Below, piece after piece: positions 17,575 through 25,574 of a stretch of DNA of 64,000 bases. Source of the DNA: Nostoc sp. TCL26-01 (GTDB lineage Bacteria > Cyanobacteriota > Cyanobacteriia > Cyanobacteriales > Nostocaceae). Location: contig NZ_CP040297.1 of NCBI RefSeq assembly GCF_013393945.1, positions 3,054,804-3,118,803 of the forward strand, given 5' to 3'. The notes under the pieces were generated by a model, which worked only from the letters and a program-made list of their open reading frames with translations, did no database searches and was not told the DNA's origin. Within the stretch, counting starts at the first letter, position 1. Every line of letters starts with the position of its first letter. Position numbers and translations under genes: made by a program.

Positions 17575-18147
17575 ATGCTCACATCTCGTCGTGTCTTGAT
17601 TTTTGCAGACAGCGATAATACCTACCTAGCAGCACAAAGCTTCAACAGAAAAATCGACTGGCAAAAAATATGTCAGTACCTTGCCAATCCCAAAGAAGGT
17701 AGAGAATTAATCGAAATGGTGATTTATGTTGGTTTACCACCAGCCAGAGAAAGATTTGAAGAACAACGCAAAACCAAAGAGAAATTTGTCTATTGGGCTA
17801 GAAATAACGGCTTTTTAGTAGTTGCAAAGGAAGGAAAAGCCAAAGGAGAAGAATATGAAACCAACATTGATGTTGTCATGGCCATGGATGCGATCGAGTT
17901 AGCATTAGAAGTCAAACCCGATATCGTTGTCTTGGTGACAGGAGATTCAGATTTTGCCTATTTAGCCGAAAAATTGCGACGCAGAGGAATGCGGGTAGAA
18001 GTTGCATCCGTAGAACAGTCATTAGGTAGTGAGTTAAAAAGTGCAGCCAACAGCATTATCGACTTAATAGAAGTATTTGACTCATTTAATCCGCAAAATA
18101 GTAATCAAACATTCCACAGAATTGGCAGCACTACTATATTTGATTAA
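17575..18147 (+). CDS. NYN-domain protein, LabA/DUF88-like
   Basis: A 190-residue NYN (PIN-like) domain protein. Acidic metal-binding clusters are visible: FADSDNTY (residues 10-17), NIDVVMAMDAIE and VTGDSDFAYLAEKLRRRG. These belong to the LabA group, some members of which act as RNases and others in cyanobacterial clock output. It lies 48 bp before the small membrane protein gene of the ubiquitin-like operon and runs the same way, but there is no direct sign that it belongs to it. The start is the ATG at 17575. Confidence 0.85.
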   Translation: MLTSRRVLIFADSDNTYLAAQSFNRKIDWQKICQYLANPKEGRELIEMVIYVGLPPARERFEEQRKTKEKFVYWARNNGFLVVAKEGKAKGEEYETNIDVVMAMDAIELALEVKPDIVVLVTGDSDFAYLAEKLRRRGMRVEVASVEQSLGSELKSAANSIIDLIEVFDSFNPQNSNQTFHRIGSTTIFD

Positions 18148-18194
18148 TCCTGCAATTAATTAAACAAGTTTTCAATCACAACATCATAGCAATC

Positions 18195-18518
18195 ATGCGA
18201 ACAATCAACGGCAAATTGATTACCCAAGAAATACAAGATCCAGATAACATAGAAAAACAAATAATGAAATTCAGTGAACAGCAAAATCAACAATCTAACC
18301 AGGAAATTAACAACATCCAAAATCACCTCAGCAAACTAGATAAAAGATGTATCCTCCTCGAAGAGGCGATCTCCAAACAATTTATCCAGTTTCTCCTCAT
18401 TAATATTTGCGGTGTGATGGGATTATTTTTCCTATGGTTTTGGTTTAATAGCAACCACCAAAATAATCAACCTACAAAACAATCAGCCCAGCCAACAGTG
18501 CAGCAACTACAAAAATAA
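18195..18518 (+). CDS. Small coiled-coil membrane protein of unknown function
   Basis: A 107-residue protein I do not recognise. It starts MRTINGKLITQ, followed by a Gln/Asn-rich coiled-coil-like region (about 20-60) and one membrane segment (about 64-84, FIQFLLINICGVMGLFFLW) with a polar Gln-rich tail. The first residues resemble the start of the next protein, the ubiquitin-like one (MRAVINGKLVD), which may be chance or a trace of common origin. It lies 40 bp upstream of that gene and is probably co-transcribed. Confidence 0.6.
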   Translation: MRTINGKLITQEIQDPDNIEKQIMKFSEQQNQQSNQEINNIQNHLSKLDKRCILLEEAISKQFIQFLLINICGVMGLFFLWFWFNSNHQNNQPTKQSAQPTVQQLQK

Positions 18519-18558
18519 ACTGGCAGCTAAATCAAAAAATACATATCAAGGAGAAAAT

Positions 18559-18783
18559 ATGCGAGCAGTAATCAATGGTAAATTAGTTGATTTACCTCAA
18601 GGTACAACAGTAGAAGAATTGCGGAAAAAGTTTCCCGAAATTGGTAACGATGATGTGATGGAAGAAGGTTTTGGTGGAACTAAACCTTTAAAAAATAATG
18701 AAGCCCTTAAAGAAGGTTCAAAAGTATGGAGTGTACCCAAAATTGTCAAAGGAATGGGAGATTTTATTTATAGGTTGGGTTGA
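18559..18783 (+). CDS. Ubiquitin-like beta-grasp protein ending in Gly
   Basis: A 74-residue protein with beta-grasp style sequence: strand MRAVINGKLVDLP, helix TTVEELRKKFPEIG, later strand SKVWSVPKIVKG. It ends in YRLG, leaving a C-terminal glycine ready for adenylation without trimming. It has a strong ribosome site (AAGGAG before the ATG at 18559) and sits upstream of an E2-like gene and a JAB-E1 fusion, the arrangement seen in bacterial ubiquitin-like operons, some of which (for example Bil) act against phage. Fold and role are inferred from context and the C-terminus; no experiment is known to me for this family. Confidence 0.7.
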   Translation: MRAVINGKLVDLPQGTTVEELRKKFPEIGNDDVMEEGFGGTKPLKNNEALKEGSKVWSVPKIVKGMGDFIYRLG

Positions 18784-18814
18784 ACTAAGTGAAACCCAAA
18801 ATCAAGGGTTAATT

Positions 18815-18839
18815 GTTGGGCTTCCTTCTTCAGCCCAAC
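18815..18839. repeat. Hairpin between Ubl and E2-like genes
   Basis: GTTGGGCT (18815-18822) and AGCCCAAC (18832-18839) form a perfect 8-bp stem with a 9-base loop. No T-run follows, so it may be an mRNA processing or attenuating hairpin, or a dispersed repeat like the GTTGGGTT hairpin near 34194. Function unknown. Confidence 0.5.
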
Positions 18840-19050
18840 CTACATAGGTTAAGGTTTTCATGCCTATCTGAACTATATTGGAACATAAACAGGTAAATTA
18901 TGACCATTACAATTACTCAGGATAAATTAGAATTTCAACCAACTTCAAGATTAATCGAAGAACTCAAAATTTTAGGGAGCATCCACTTTTGGAAGATATA
19001 CAGGTTCTGGGAGAATATAACAACAGATAAAACAGTGTGGATGACTTACC

Positions 19051-19242
19051 ATGAACCAGGATAAACAAGAAAGAATCAAAGCCTGTTTACAAGAATTGTC
19101 AACACTACTGTATGAAGAAGCAGATAAAAGTAAGCTGACAGACCTCGAAAGTATAGAAAAAACAGTTCGGAGTCAAATATTAGAACTAGTCAGTCCAGAA
19201 ATAGCCCTTTTTTTATCGAACAAAAAACTGGAACAAAAGTAG
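19051..19242 (+). CDS. IS transposase, first frame
   Basis: A 63-residue helical N-terminal part (MNQDKQERIKACLQELSTLL) of the transposase. It contains a run of seven T (19208-19214), read as CTT TTT TTA. A -1 shift there joins the second frame (SPFFIEQKTGTKVGKTRKIK), giving a protein of about 356 residues. Without shifting, only this short peptide is made. Confidence 0.75.
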   Translation: MNQDKQERIKACLQELSTLLYEEADKSKLTDLESIEKTVRSQILELVSPEIALFLSNKKLEQK

Positions 19243-20120
19243 GTAAAACCAGGAAAATTAAAAGCTTAGTGGGGGAACTGACTCTTAAAGCCAAACAGTT
19301 ACAGAAACTGGGTTTGAAGCCAAGAACCCGGTTAAGTCCATTACTTCAAAAGTGTTGTTTAAGGCTGTCAGCTAACGAATCATACCAAAAAGCAGAAATT
19401 GAAGTTGAGGCATTGACAGGAGTCAAAGTGGGTCACTCAACGCAACAAAAATTAGTGCTGTCACAAGATTTTCAACTACCATTTGCAAAACAAGCAGTTT
19501 CAGAAGTCAGTGTAGATGGAGGAAAAGTCCGACTCAGAGGTAAACCGAAAGCAGGCTGTTACTGGCGAGACTATAAAACCGTTCGTCTGCAAGGGATTTA
19601 CTATGGTGCGTTTTTTGATGACAACCAATCATTAGTTGATTATGTCAATAGCCAACGTCTGGTTAACCCGTTAGTGTGCTTGGGGGATGGTCATGATGGC
19701 GTGTGGAATCTAGTCAAAGAGTTTGGTAAAACAGAAAATTTTGAGCGTTGGGAAATCTTGGATTGGTATCACCTCAAAGAAAATCTCTATAAAGTTGGTG
19801 GTTCTTTAAAACGGCTTAAAGCTGCTGAAACGCTGTTATGGCAAGGTCAGATAGAAGAAACTCAAGCTTTATTTCTTCATTGCCGAGGTAAACAAGCGAA
19901 GAACTTCATTGCTTATCTTGAAAAACATCGCTCTCGTCTTGTCAATTATGCCTATTACCAGGCTGAACAACTTTGTTCTATTGGTTCTGGCGCAGTTGAA
20001 TCTGCTATTAAACAAATTGGTGCGAGGATTAAAATTTCTGGCGCACAGTGGAATGTTGATAGTGTTAATCACATCCTCTCTATTCGTTGTGCTTATCTCA
20101 ATGGTTTATTAGCTATTTGA
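19215..20120 (+). CDS. IS transposase, second frame (ISKra4 family)
   Basis: The main catalytic part. Motifs in order are VSVDGGKVRLRGKPKAG (first acidic residue of the DDE core), LVCLGDGHDGVWNL (second), WEILDWYHLKENLYKVGG and SIGSGAVESAIKQIGARIK (third, Glu). These fit ISKra4-type transposases. The frame has no own ATG near its beginning; a GTG at 19269 exists, but the open frame continues upstream to the T7 slip site, so a -1 fusion with the first frame is the likely product. Confidence 0.85.
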   Translation: MEQKTGTKVGKTRKIKSLVGELTLKAKQLQKLGLKPRTRLSPLLQKCCLRLSANESYQKAEIEVEALTGVKVGHSTQQKLVLSQDFQLPFAKQAVSEVSVDGGKVRLRGKPKAGCYWRDYKTVRLQGIYYGAFFDDNQSLVDYVNSQRLVNPLVCLGDGHDGVWNLVKEFGKTENFERWEILDWYHLKENLYKVGGSLKRLKAAETLLWQGQIEETQALFLHCRGKQAKNFIAYLEKHRSRLVNYAYYQAEQLCSIGSGAVESAIKQIGARIKISGAQWNVDSVNHILSIRCAYLNGLLAI

Positions 20121-20691
20121 GTCTTTCTGCCAAAAGTGGATGCTCCCAAATTTTAGAAAAACTAGCGAAGAATATTATCGTTGGTAATAAAACAATTGAA
20201 AATCTCAGATACACGGTAATTTTAATCAAAGGAATGCCCTTGTCATCCCAAAAATTCACTGTTTCCAACAGCGATGTTTTATTTCTACTACCACCTGAAT
20301 ATCCCCAACTACCACCCATTGGTTGCTATCTCAATTACCCTTGGAACACCACCGGAGAAGGAGATCATCACTTCACCAGACAAAGCTATTATGGAGCGCC
20401 ATTTTTAAGCAATGAGGGATGGTATTGGTATTGTGTTGGATTGGGAGGAGGATTTAACCGCGAAGTTTGGTTAAACTCATGGAAACCCAGTCAGAAAGTT
20501 GATAAAGGACATAATTTAGCGACACTATTTGTTACCGCCCGTCATGCAATTAATAGTGACGATTAGTGGGAGTATCTTGCTCTCTAATTTTCAGGAAGCG
20601 GGCTAGAAGCCTGCACTATAAAATAAACTTGCACCTTTGGGATGCTCTCGTTTTAATTAGGCACACTTCAATAAAATAGCGAAAATATCCA

Positions 20692-22263
20692 ATGGAATCT
20701 CAGAATCAACTCCCAGAATATTTACTACATATACCCCCAAAAATGTGGCAAGAATTTTGCAAAAATATGTTAGAAGCTCGAAGTATTAATGAAGAGGTTA
20801 TTGGCTTCTTTTTTTGTAAAAGTCATCAAATATCTAAACTAAAATTTCGCTACATTCCTAAAGCTTGGGTAGTTCCTTTACAAGATTGTTACGAATTACA
20901 ATCGAATAGTGGCTTAGTATTAGCCCAAAAATTCCATTCATACATATTAGAAAAGTATCTTCAAGATGGACTGCATGTGGTTCATATTCACACCCATATT
21001 GGCGAGGCTACACCTGAATTTTCATCTGTTGATGATTATTATGAATCAGAATATGCTAATTTTCTGACTCATAAATTTTCTCAAAAAATCCGTTTAATTT
21101 CTGGAGTATTCAACCAGTCATTACAAAAAAGTAAATTCCGCATCTGGAACAGAAAAGGTAAAAATTATTATCATATTGATTTTTGTAATTCATACTTAAC
21201 AATAGGTAATTTTGATGCTAATTTCGCTTTAAATACAGTACAAGAAGAATTTGAGCAACCATTTAATAGTCAATACCAAAATGTATTTGATAATGAGACA
21301 ACTGCCAATTCCTTCTCAAAAAATTTTAGGCAATCTACGACGAAATCAATTTTTGGGCAGCAAAATTACTCTAATAATCAAAATTTGATGTTTGCCAGAC
21401 AAAAAATATTTGGTGATGCCTGTCAAAAGCAACTTCACGAACTCAAAATTAGCCTGATTGGTTGCGGTGGAATCGGTGCAAGTTTTGCCGAATCATTAGG
21501 GAGATTGGGGGTAAAAAATTGGGTCTTAATTGACAGCGATCGCCTGGAAACAGTCAATCTCAATCGAATGCCAGGAGCTACCCCAAAAATGGTCGATCAA
21601 CAATGGTATAAAGTCGGTTATGTCAAATATTTAATAAAAAAAATCTACCCCACAGGTTCCAATGTCAAAGCTATCCCCACATCATGTAATAGCGAAATAG
21701 CTCAAAGAGAAATAGCCGGATCTGATTTAATCATAGTAGCAACAGATAATCATCTCTCCCGCAAACAAGCCCAAGAATTAGCATTGACATATATGCGTCC
21801 TCTGGTTTGTCTGGGTACTCACATCGACATCAACCCATCTGATAACACACCACGAATGTTTTGTCGTGTCACCGTTCCACCTTTGGGGGGTGGTTGGTGT
21901 TTGATGTGTGGTAATATTATCAACCTGCAAAAAGCAGCCGTAGAATCCGCACCCACACAAATCAATCAGATGGTGAATCGCGCAGGCTATTTAGAAGGAG
22001 TCAATGACCCAGCAGTATTTTGGTTAAATAGTATTTGTGCGAGTACTGGAGTTGGTGTAATTCACGGTATGGTAAGCGGTTTTCTCAACCTAGATACTGG
22101 CATTGATTGGATTTACGAGTTTCCTAATTCTGTTTGGCATCAAATAGACACAAAGTATCTAGAAACACCTGATTGTTATTTCTGTTCTCAATTTGATGGC
22201 TTAACAACAGAGATTGAAAATATTGAGACAGAAAGCGATGTTGAAAATATGGGTTATTGGTAG
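20692..22263 (+). CDS. JAB (JAMM) deubiquitinase-like and E1 (ThiF) fusion
   Basis: A 523-residue two-domain protein. The N-terminal JAB domain has the zinc protease motif HxHx10SxxD (His98, His100, Ser111, Asp114 in VVHIHTHIGE..FSSVDD). The second half is an E1/ThiF adenylating domain with the nucleotide loop LIGCGGIGASFAESLG (from about 254), DSDRLETVNLNR, and two CxxC pairs (CLMC, CYFC) that would bind zinc. Such a protein can both mature or remove a ubiquitin-like protein and activate its C-terminal glycine. It follows the IS-split E2-like gene by 125 bp and ends before a strong terminator. No clear ribosome site before the ATG. Confidence 0.87.
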   Translation: MESQNQLPEYLLHIPPKMWQEFCKNMLEARSINEEVIGFFFCKSHQISKLKFRYIPKAWVVPLQDCYELQSNSGLVLAQKFHSYILEKYLQDGLHVVHIHTHIGEATPEFSSVDDYYESEYANFLTHKFSQKIRLISGVFNQSLQKSKFRIWNRKGKNYYHIDFCNSYLTIGNFDANFALNTVQEEFEQPFNSQYQNVFDNETTANSFSKNFRQSTTKSIFGQQNYSNNQNLMFARQKIFGDACQKQLHELKISLIGCGGIGASFAESLGRLGVKNWVLIDSDRLETVNLNRMPGATPKMVDQQWYKVGYVKYLIKKIYPTGSNVKAIPTSCNSEIAQREIAGSDLIIVATDNHLSRKQAQELALTYMRPLVCLGTHIDINPSDNTPRMFCRVTVPPLGGGWCLMCGNIINLQKAAVESAPTQINQMVNRAGYLEGVNDPAVFWLNSICASTGVGVIHGMVSGFLNLDTGIDWIYEFPNSVWHQIDTKYLETPDCYFCSQFDGLTTEIENIETESDVENMGYW

Positions 22264-22273
22264 TGAATAAGCT

Positions 22274-22302
22274 AATCCCACTCTTTTTAAGAGTGGGATT
22301 TT
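22274..22302 (+). terminator. Rho-independent terminator after JAB-E1
   Basis: AATCCCACTCTT (22274-22285) pairs perfectly with AAGAGTGGGATT (22289-22300) across a TTT loop and is followed by TT. It ends the ubiquitin-like operon. Confidence 0.85.
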
Positions 22303-22368
22303 ATCACGCTAACTTTCTGTAAAATCTTGGACGACGGGACTCTACCAAAGTGGCAAAAGAGAACTGAC

Positions 22369-23034
22369 TTAAGGATAGTTCCTGTAAACATCCTTGATAA
22401 TTGAAACTACCCAATTAACCGCAAAGTCGCCTGTACATCCATAACCAAATTGTTTTCTCATGTTGCTGGTTATTTCATTAATTAAAATGTCTCGACTCAA
22501 ACCTGCCAAATTATTACCTTGGAGTATTGAAGAAATCCCCGTGACTAACCGAGAAGATGTTTCACTATTAATATTTTTTCTTTCGAGACTACATATAATG
22601 ATAGTTTCAGCTAAAGCAATAGCAAAATTATTGACAGGAGTTACATGATTTGCATAAAAAAGATATTGAGATGGTTGTGAACCATAATTGACTATCTTGA
22701 TATACGCATATCTATCTTGCGAAACCATTGGTGTAGTAACTAACTCTGTTGTCACTCCTGTATTCTCCCCTTTAGTTAATAGCTTCCAGCCTCCAGAGTA
22801 GTTATATATGTAAATATCAAAATCCGCTCTACGACTATGATTTTTGAGCGTAAAAACTCCAAAGCTATAAGCCGGAACTTTATACTTATAGTAAGTAACA
22901 CCTTGAGAATTGAGGGTTTCATGATAATATCTATTATTTTGATGCTTAAATTCTGTAAATTCCTGTGCATTAGCAATACTTGGAGAAGTGATACATACGC
23001 TGAATGCCGCAATACCTACAAATAATTTCTTCAT
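22369..23034 (-). CDS. Secreted protein of unknown function
   Basis: 221 residues with a clear signal peptide (MKKLFVGIAAFSVCITSPSI, cut after ANA). The mature part starts with a beta-rich region (residues 30-130; YYKYKVPAYSFGVFTLKNHS, ADFDIYIYNYSGGWKL), resembling a PPC-like or lectin-like sandwich. A helical region follows. Two cysteines in the C-terminal part (SLERKN preceded by Cys, and YGCTG) may pair. I do not recognise the family. It converges with the JAB-E1 gene. Confidence 0.75.
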   Translation of the reverse strand: MKKLFVGIAAFSVCITSPSIANAQEFTEFKHQNNRYYHETLNSQGVTYYKYKVPAYSFGVFTLKNHSRRADFDIYIYNYSGGWKLLTKGENTGVTTELVTTPMVSQDRYAYIKIVNYGSQPSQYLFYANHVTPVNNFAIALAETIIICSLERKNINSETSSRLVTGISSILQGNNLAGLSRDILINEITSNMRKQFGYGCTGDFAVNWVVSIIKDVYRNYP

Positions 23035-23452
23035 TTTGCTATTTCCTTAATACTGGGATAATTAATTGTCAAAGATATTTCAGCCAACACAAAGATTGTG
23101 TTCCAATGAAACTTTGGTCTATACCACAATTAACATTAGTTATGTCCCATAAAAATACGTCACGTGCGAATGACGAAATGATCATCTAATGCTGTTTATT
23201 TTGTAGTGGCGTTTTTCAAAGTTACAAAGTGTAGAAAAACAGTATGGGAACAGTTTTATGGAAGAACTGGTAATGTGCGATCGCTGAATATTCGTTTCTT
23301 TGTCATGTTGAATGCAGCGTAGCGGAATGAAACATCTCGGTATGTGCCATAAAACCTAGATTCTTCCTGACGCGGAGCGTAAAGAAGAATGACATTTTTA
23401 TACCTACTGAGACTTTTCAAACACCCTCTTAGAGAAAATATCTGAAATCCTG
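23035..23452. other. Gap with a MITE-like repeat
   Basis: No gene. Most of the right half is a copy of a dispersed repeat (23294-23431). The left part holds only AT-rich sequence and a GCGATCGC. Confidence 0.6.
23294..23431. repeat. MITE-like repeat, TTTGAAAAGT-end family, left-truncated
   Basis: Near identical to 41640-41779 (GTTTCTTTGTCATGTTGAAT through CTTTTCAAACACCCTCTTA). The right inverted end is present at 23412-23431; the left end is missing. It carries an internal CTTCCTGACGCGGAGCG palindrome. It abuts the dynamin-like fragment. Confidence 0.8.
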
Positions 23453-23794
23453 ATGAAAGCTGAAAATGCAGGTGAATATACTTCTGGAAAATTGGGATTT
23501 GAGCAAGATATTGCATATCTTAATAATGTTAGTGAAAACTTGCGTAAAGGTGTATTTCGCTTGCTCATACTAGGAGATATGAAACGAGGTAAAAGTACCT
23601 TATTAAATGCTATTATTGGTGAAAAAATCTTACCAACAGGTGTCAATCCTTGCACCGCAGTTCTTACTATTGTTCGCTATGGTGAAGATAAACAAGTAAC
23701 CATTTATTTTAATGATGCTAAACCACCGGAATCAATGGATTTTGACACCACGCTACTAGTAACTGGAATTTACCAAACCCAAGGTGTAGCATAA
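23453..23794 (+). pseudogene. N-terminal fragment of a dynamin-like GTPase
   Basis: 113 residues with a dynamin-type P-loop (LLILGDMKRGKSTLLNAIIG) and the switch-like PCTAVLTIVRYGEDKQ, after which the frame leaves the family at about residue 97 and stops. Full bacterial dynamin-like proteins are 600-800 residues with a stalk and membrane paddle, all missing here. It lies between a repeat element and the kinase genes and looks like debris of a rearrangement. Confidence 0.7.
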
Positions 23795-23829
23795 ATTATC
23801 AACTCCGCTATGCCAACTGTGTAAATCCT

Positions 23830-25557
23830 ATGGAACTGCTGCATCAACCAGAAGATATTGTTGCCCAGCGATACCGGATCATCAAAATTTTGGGGGAAGG
23901 TGGTAGCGGTACTACATACTTAGCTGAAGATACAGATAGCCATCAGTTGGTAGCCCTAAAAGCCTTGTCACTGCATCGGTTAAATGATTGGAAGCTGATG
24001 GAGTTGTTTGAACGGGAAGCGAAAATTCTCTCACAACTCTATCATCAGGCAATTCCCCGTTATCTGGGCTATTTTCATATAGAAACTACATTAGAGCATT
24101 GTTTCTACATAGTCCAAGCACAAGCGCCAGGAAAATCTTTAGCAGCCTTAATTGCTGATGGTTGGCGCACTACAGAAGATGAAGTTAGATATATAGCCAC
24201 GCAAATCTTAGAAATTCTCGTCTATCTCCACTCACTCGATCCTGTTGTTATCCATCGGGACATCAAACCCCAAAATATTATCCGCCGTGATGATGGCAAG
24301 GTATACTTAGTAGATTTTGGTGCAGTACAAAATACCTATTATAATACTTTCATGCGTGGTAGTACGGTAGTAGGAACATATGGTTATATGGCTCCAGAGC
24401 AGTTTCGGGGGCAAGCTGTACCTGCTACTGATTTGTATGGTTTGGGCGCAACGATACTTTTCTTACTAACGCACCGTTCCCCGGCTGATTTGCCGATGGA
24501 ACGGTTGAAGATTGATTTTCGTCACCATGTACAGATTAGTGATGAATTTGCTGACTGGTTAGAGAAAATGTTAGAGCCAGATGTGGAAGAACGTTTTAGT
24601 TCTGCTATTGAAGCTTTAGCGGCTCTGAGTGGTGAGCAGGCGATCGCCGCTAAGGTCAGTACTCCTGTATCTTGGAAAACTATCGCTGGAGTAGGAGCAA
24701 CTATTGCTACATCGACAATGGCGATCGCTCTGCTGAATGCTCACAAATGGCTAGTTTTGGGTATGTTCGGCATTATACCACTTTCTAATATGTGTGAAAA
24801 TATTGATGCCATCAAAGACTATTATCACCAAGTAGATAATGCCAATGCTTTAGTGATGGAGTCATCACCAAATGGTGACAATGAACGGATGTCTTTGTTG
24901 GTATGCACAATTCGTCGTCATAACTTTGAGGGAACGAAATTTTTAATCACTCAAGGTGCGGATGTTAAACTTGCAGATCGTCAGGGTAATACACCCTTAC
25001 ACCTACTATTTATTGATCCATTTGATCCATATATTCCAGAAGATGACTACGAAATAGCCGAAATGTTAATTGCTAAAGGTGCAGATATTAACATTCAGAA
25101 TCAAAAAGGTAAAACCCCTCTACAATTAGCAGTACAAAACTCTCAACCGCAAATCATCAAACTACTGCTCAAATCAGGTGGAGATATCAATCAGCGCGAT
25201 CGCACTGGTGCAACTTTACTACATTTAGCCATATCTAAAACTAATCATCCAGCCTATAGCAGAGTTAGCATATACACTCAAGAGATTATCCAACAGCTAA
25301 TTAAAGAGGGAGTGAATATCAACGCCACAGATAATAAAGGCAGAACTCCACTGCATCAAGCAGTATTAAGTTACAAAAAAATAGCTATAGAACAGCTACT
25401 GAAACAGAAAGCGAATATCAATGCTGAGGATAAAGATGGTAATACACCATTGCAACTGATCGCTAAAAACTTTATTGGTGATCGAAAAGATCTAGTAATC
25501 TCTTCAGAGAAGCAGGCGATCGCTGACATTTTGAAAAAGAACGGTGCAAAGAAGTAA
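23830..25557 (+). CDS. Ser/Thr protein kinase with ankyrin repeats
   Basis: 575 residues. Kinase domain at about 10-265: glycine loop GEGGSGTTYLAED, VIHRDIKPQNII catalytic loop, VDFGAVQ (DFG), APEQ motif. One or two hydrophobic segments follow (about 280-325). The C-terminal half has about five or six ankyrin repeats (for example QNQKGKTPLQLAVQNSQPQI, DNKGRTPLHQAVL). This fits a membrane-linked Hanks-type kinase with an outer or protein-binding ankyrin part. Its sister gene starts 17 bp downstream. Confidence 0.93.
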   Translation: MELLHQPEDIVAQRYRIIKILGEGGSGTTYLAEDTDSHQLVALKALSLHRLNDWKLMELFEREAKILSQLYHQAIPRYLGYFHIETTLEHCFYIVQAQAPGKSLAALIADGWRTTEDEVRYIATQILEILVYLHSLDPVVIHRDIKPQNIIRRDDGKVYLVDFGAVQNTYYNTFMRGSTVVGTYGYMAPEQFRGQAVPATDLYGLGATILFLLTHRSPADLPMERLKIDFRHHVQISDEFADWLEKMLEPDVEERFSSAIEALAALSGEQAIAAKVSTPVSWKTIAGVGATIATSTMAIALLNAHKWLVLGMFGIIPLSNMCENIDAIKDYYHQVDNANALVMESSPNGDNERMSLLVCTIRRHNFEGTKFLITQGADVKLADRQGNTPLHLLFIDPFDPYIPEDDYEIAEMLIAKGADINIQNQKGKTPLQLAVQNSQPQIIKLLLKSGGDINQRDRTGATLLHLAISKTNHPAYSRVSIYTQEIIQQLIKEGVNINATDNKGRTPLHQAVLSYKKIAIEQLLKQKANINAEDKDGNTPLQLIAKNFIGDRKDLVISSEKQAIADILKKNGAKK

Positions 25558-25574
25558 CAACCAATCAAACAAGT

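Larger units (their letters stand above)
18975..20147 (+). mobile_element. ISKra4-type insertion sequence, 1173 bp
   Basis: Perfect 18-bp inverted ends, GGGAGCATCCACTTTTGG at 18975-18992 and its complement at 20130-20147, flanked by the 8-bp duplication AAATTTTA (18967-18974 and 20148-20155). It carries one transposase gene in two overlapping frames. Intact ends and duplication imply a recent, possibly still mobile insertion. Confidence 0.92.
18900..20566 (+). pseudogene. Prok-E2-like gene interrupted by an IS
   Basis: The 5' part runs from the ATG at 18900 (MTITITQDKLEFQPTSRLIE) to 18974. The 3' part resumes after the IS and its target duplication at 20156 and ends at 20566. Removing the IS and one AAATTTTA copy restores one frame of about 164 residues. 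The 3' part shows YTVILIKGMPLSSQKF, FLLPPEYPQLPP (the E2-like PPxYPxxPP pattern) and NLATLFVTARHAI, fitting the Prok-E2 family E proteins found with JAB-E1 genes. As it stands the conjugation pathway should lack its E2. Translation of the 3' part from an internal start would miss the first strands. Confidence 0.72.

Noticed and set aside
20620..20660. TTTGGGATGCTCTCG near 20636 as a third end of the IS
   Set aside because: Only partial likeness to the 18-bp end and no second partner or target duplication.
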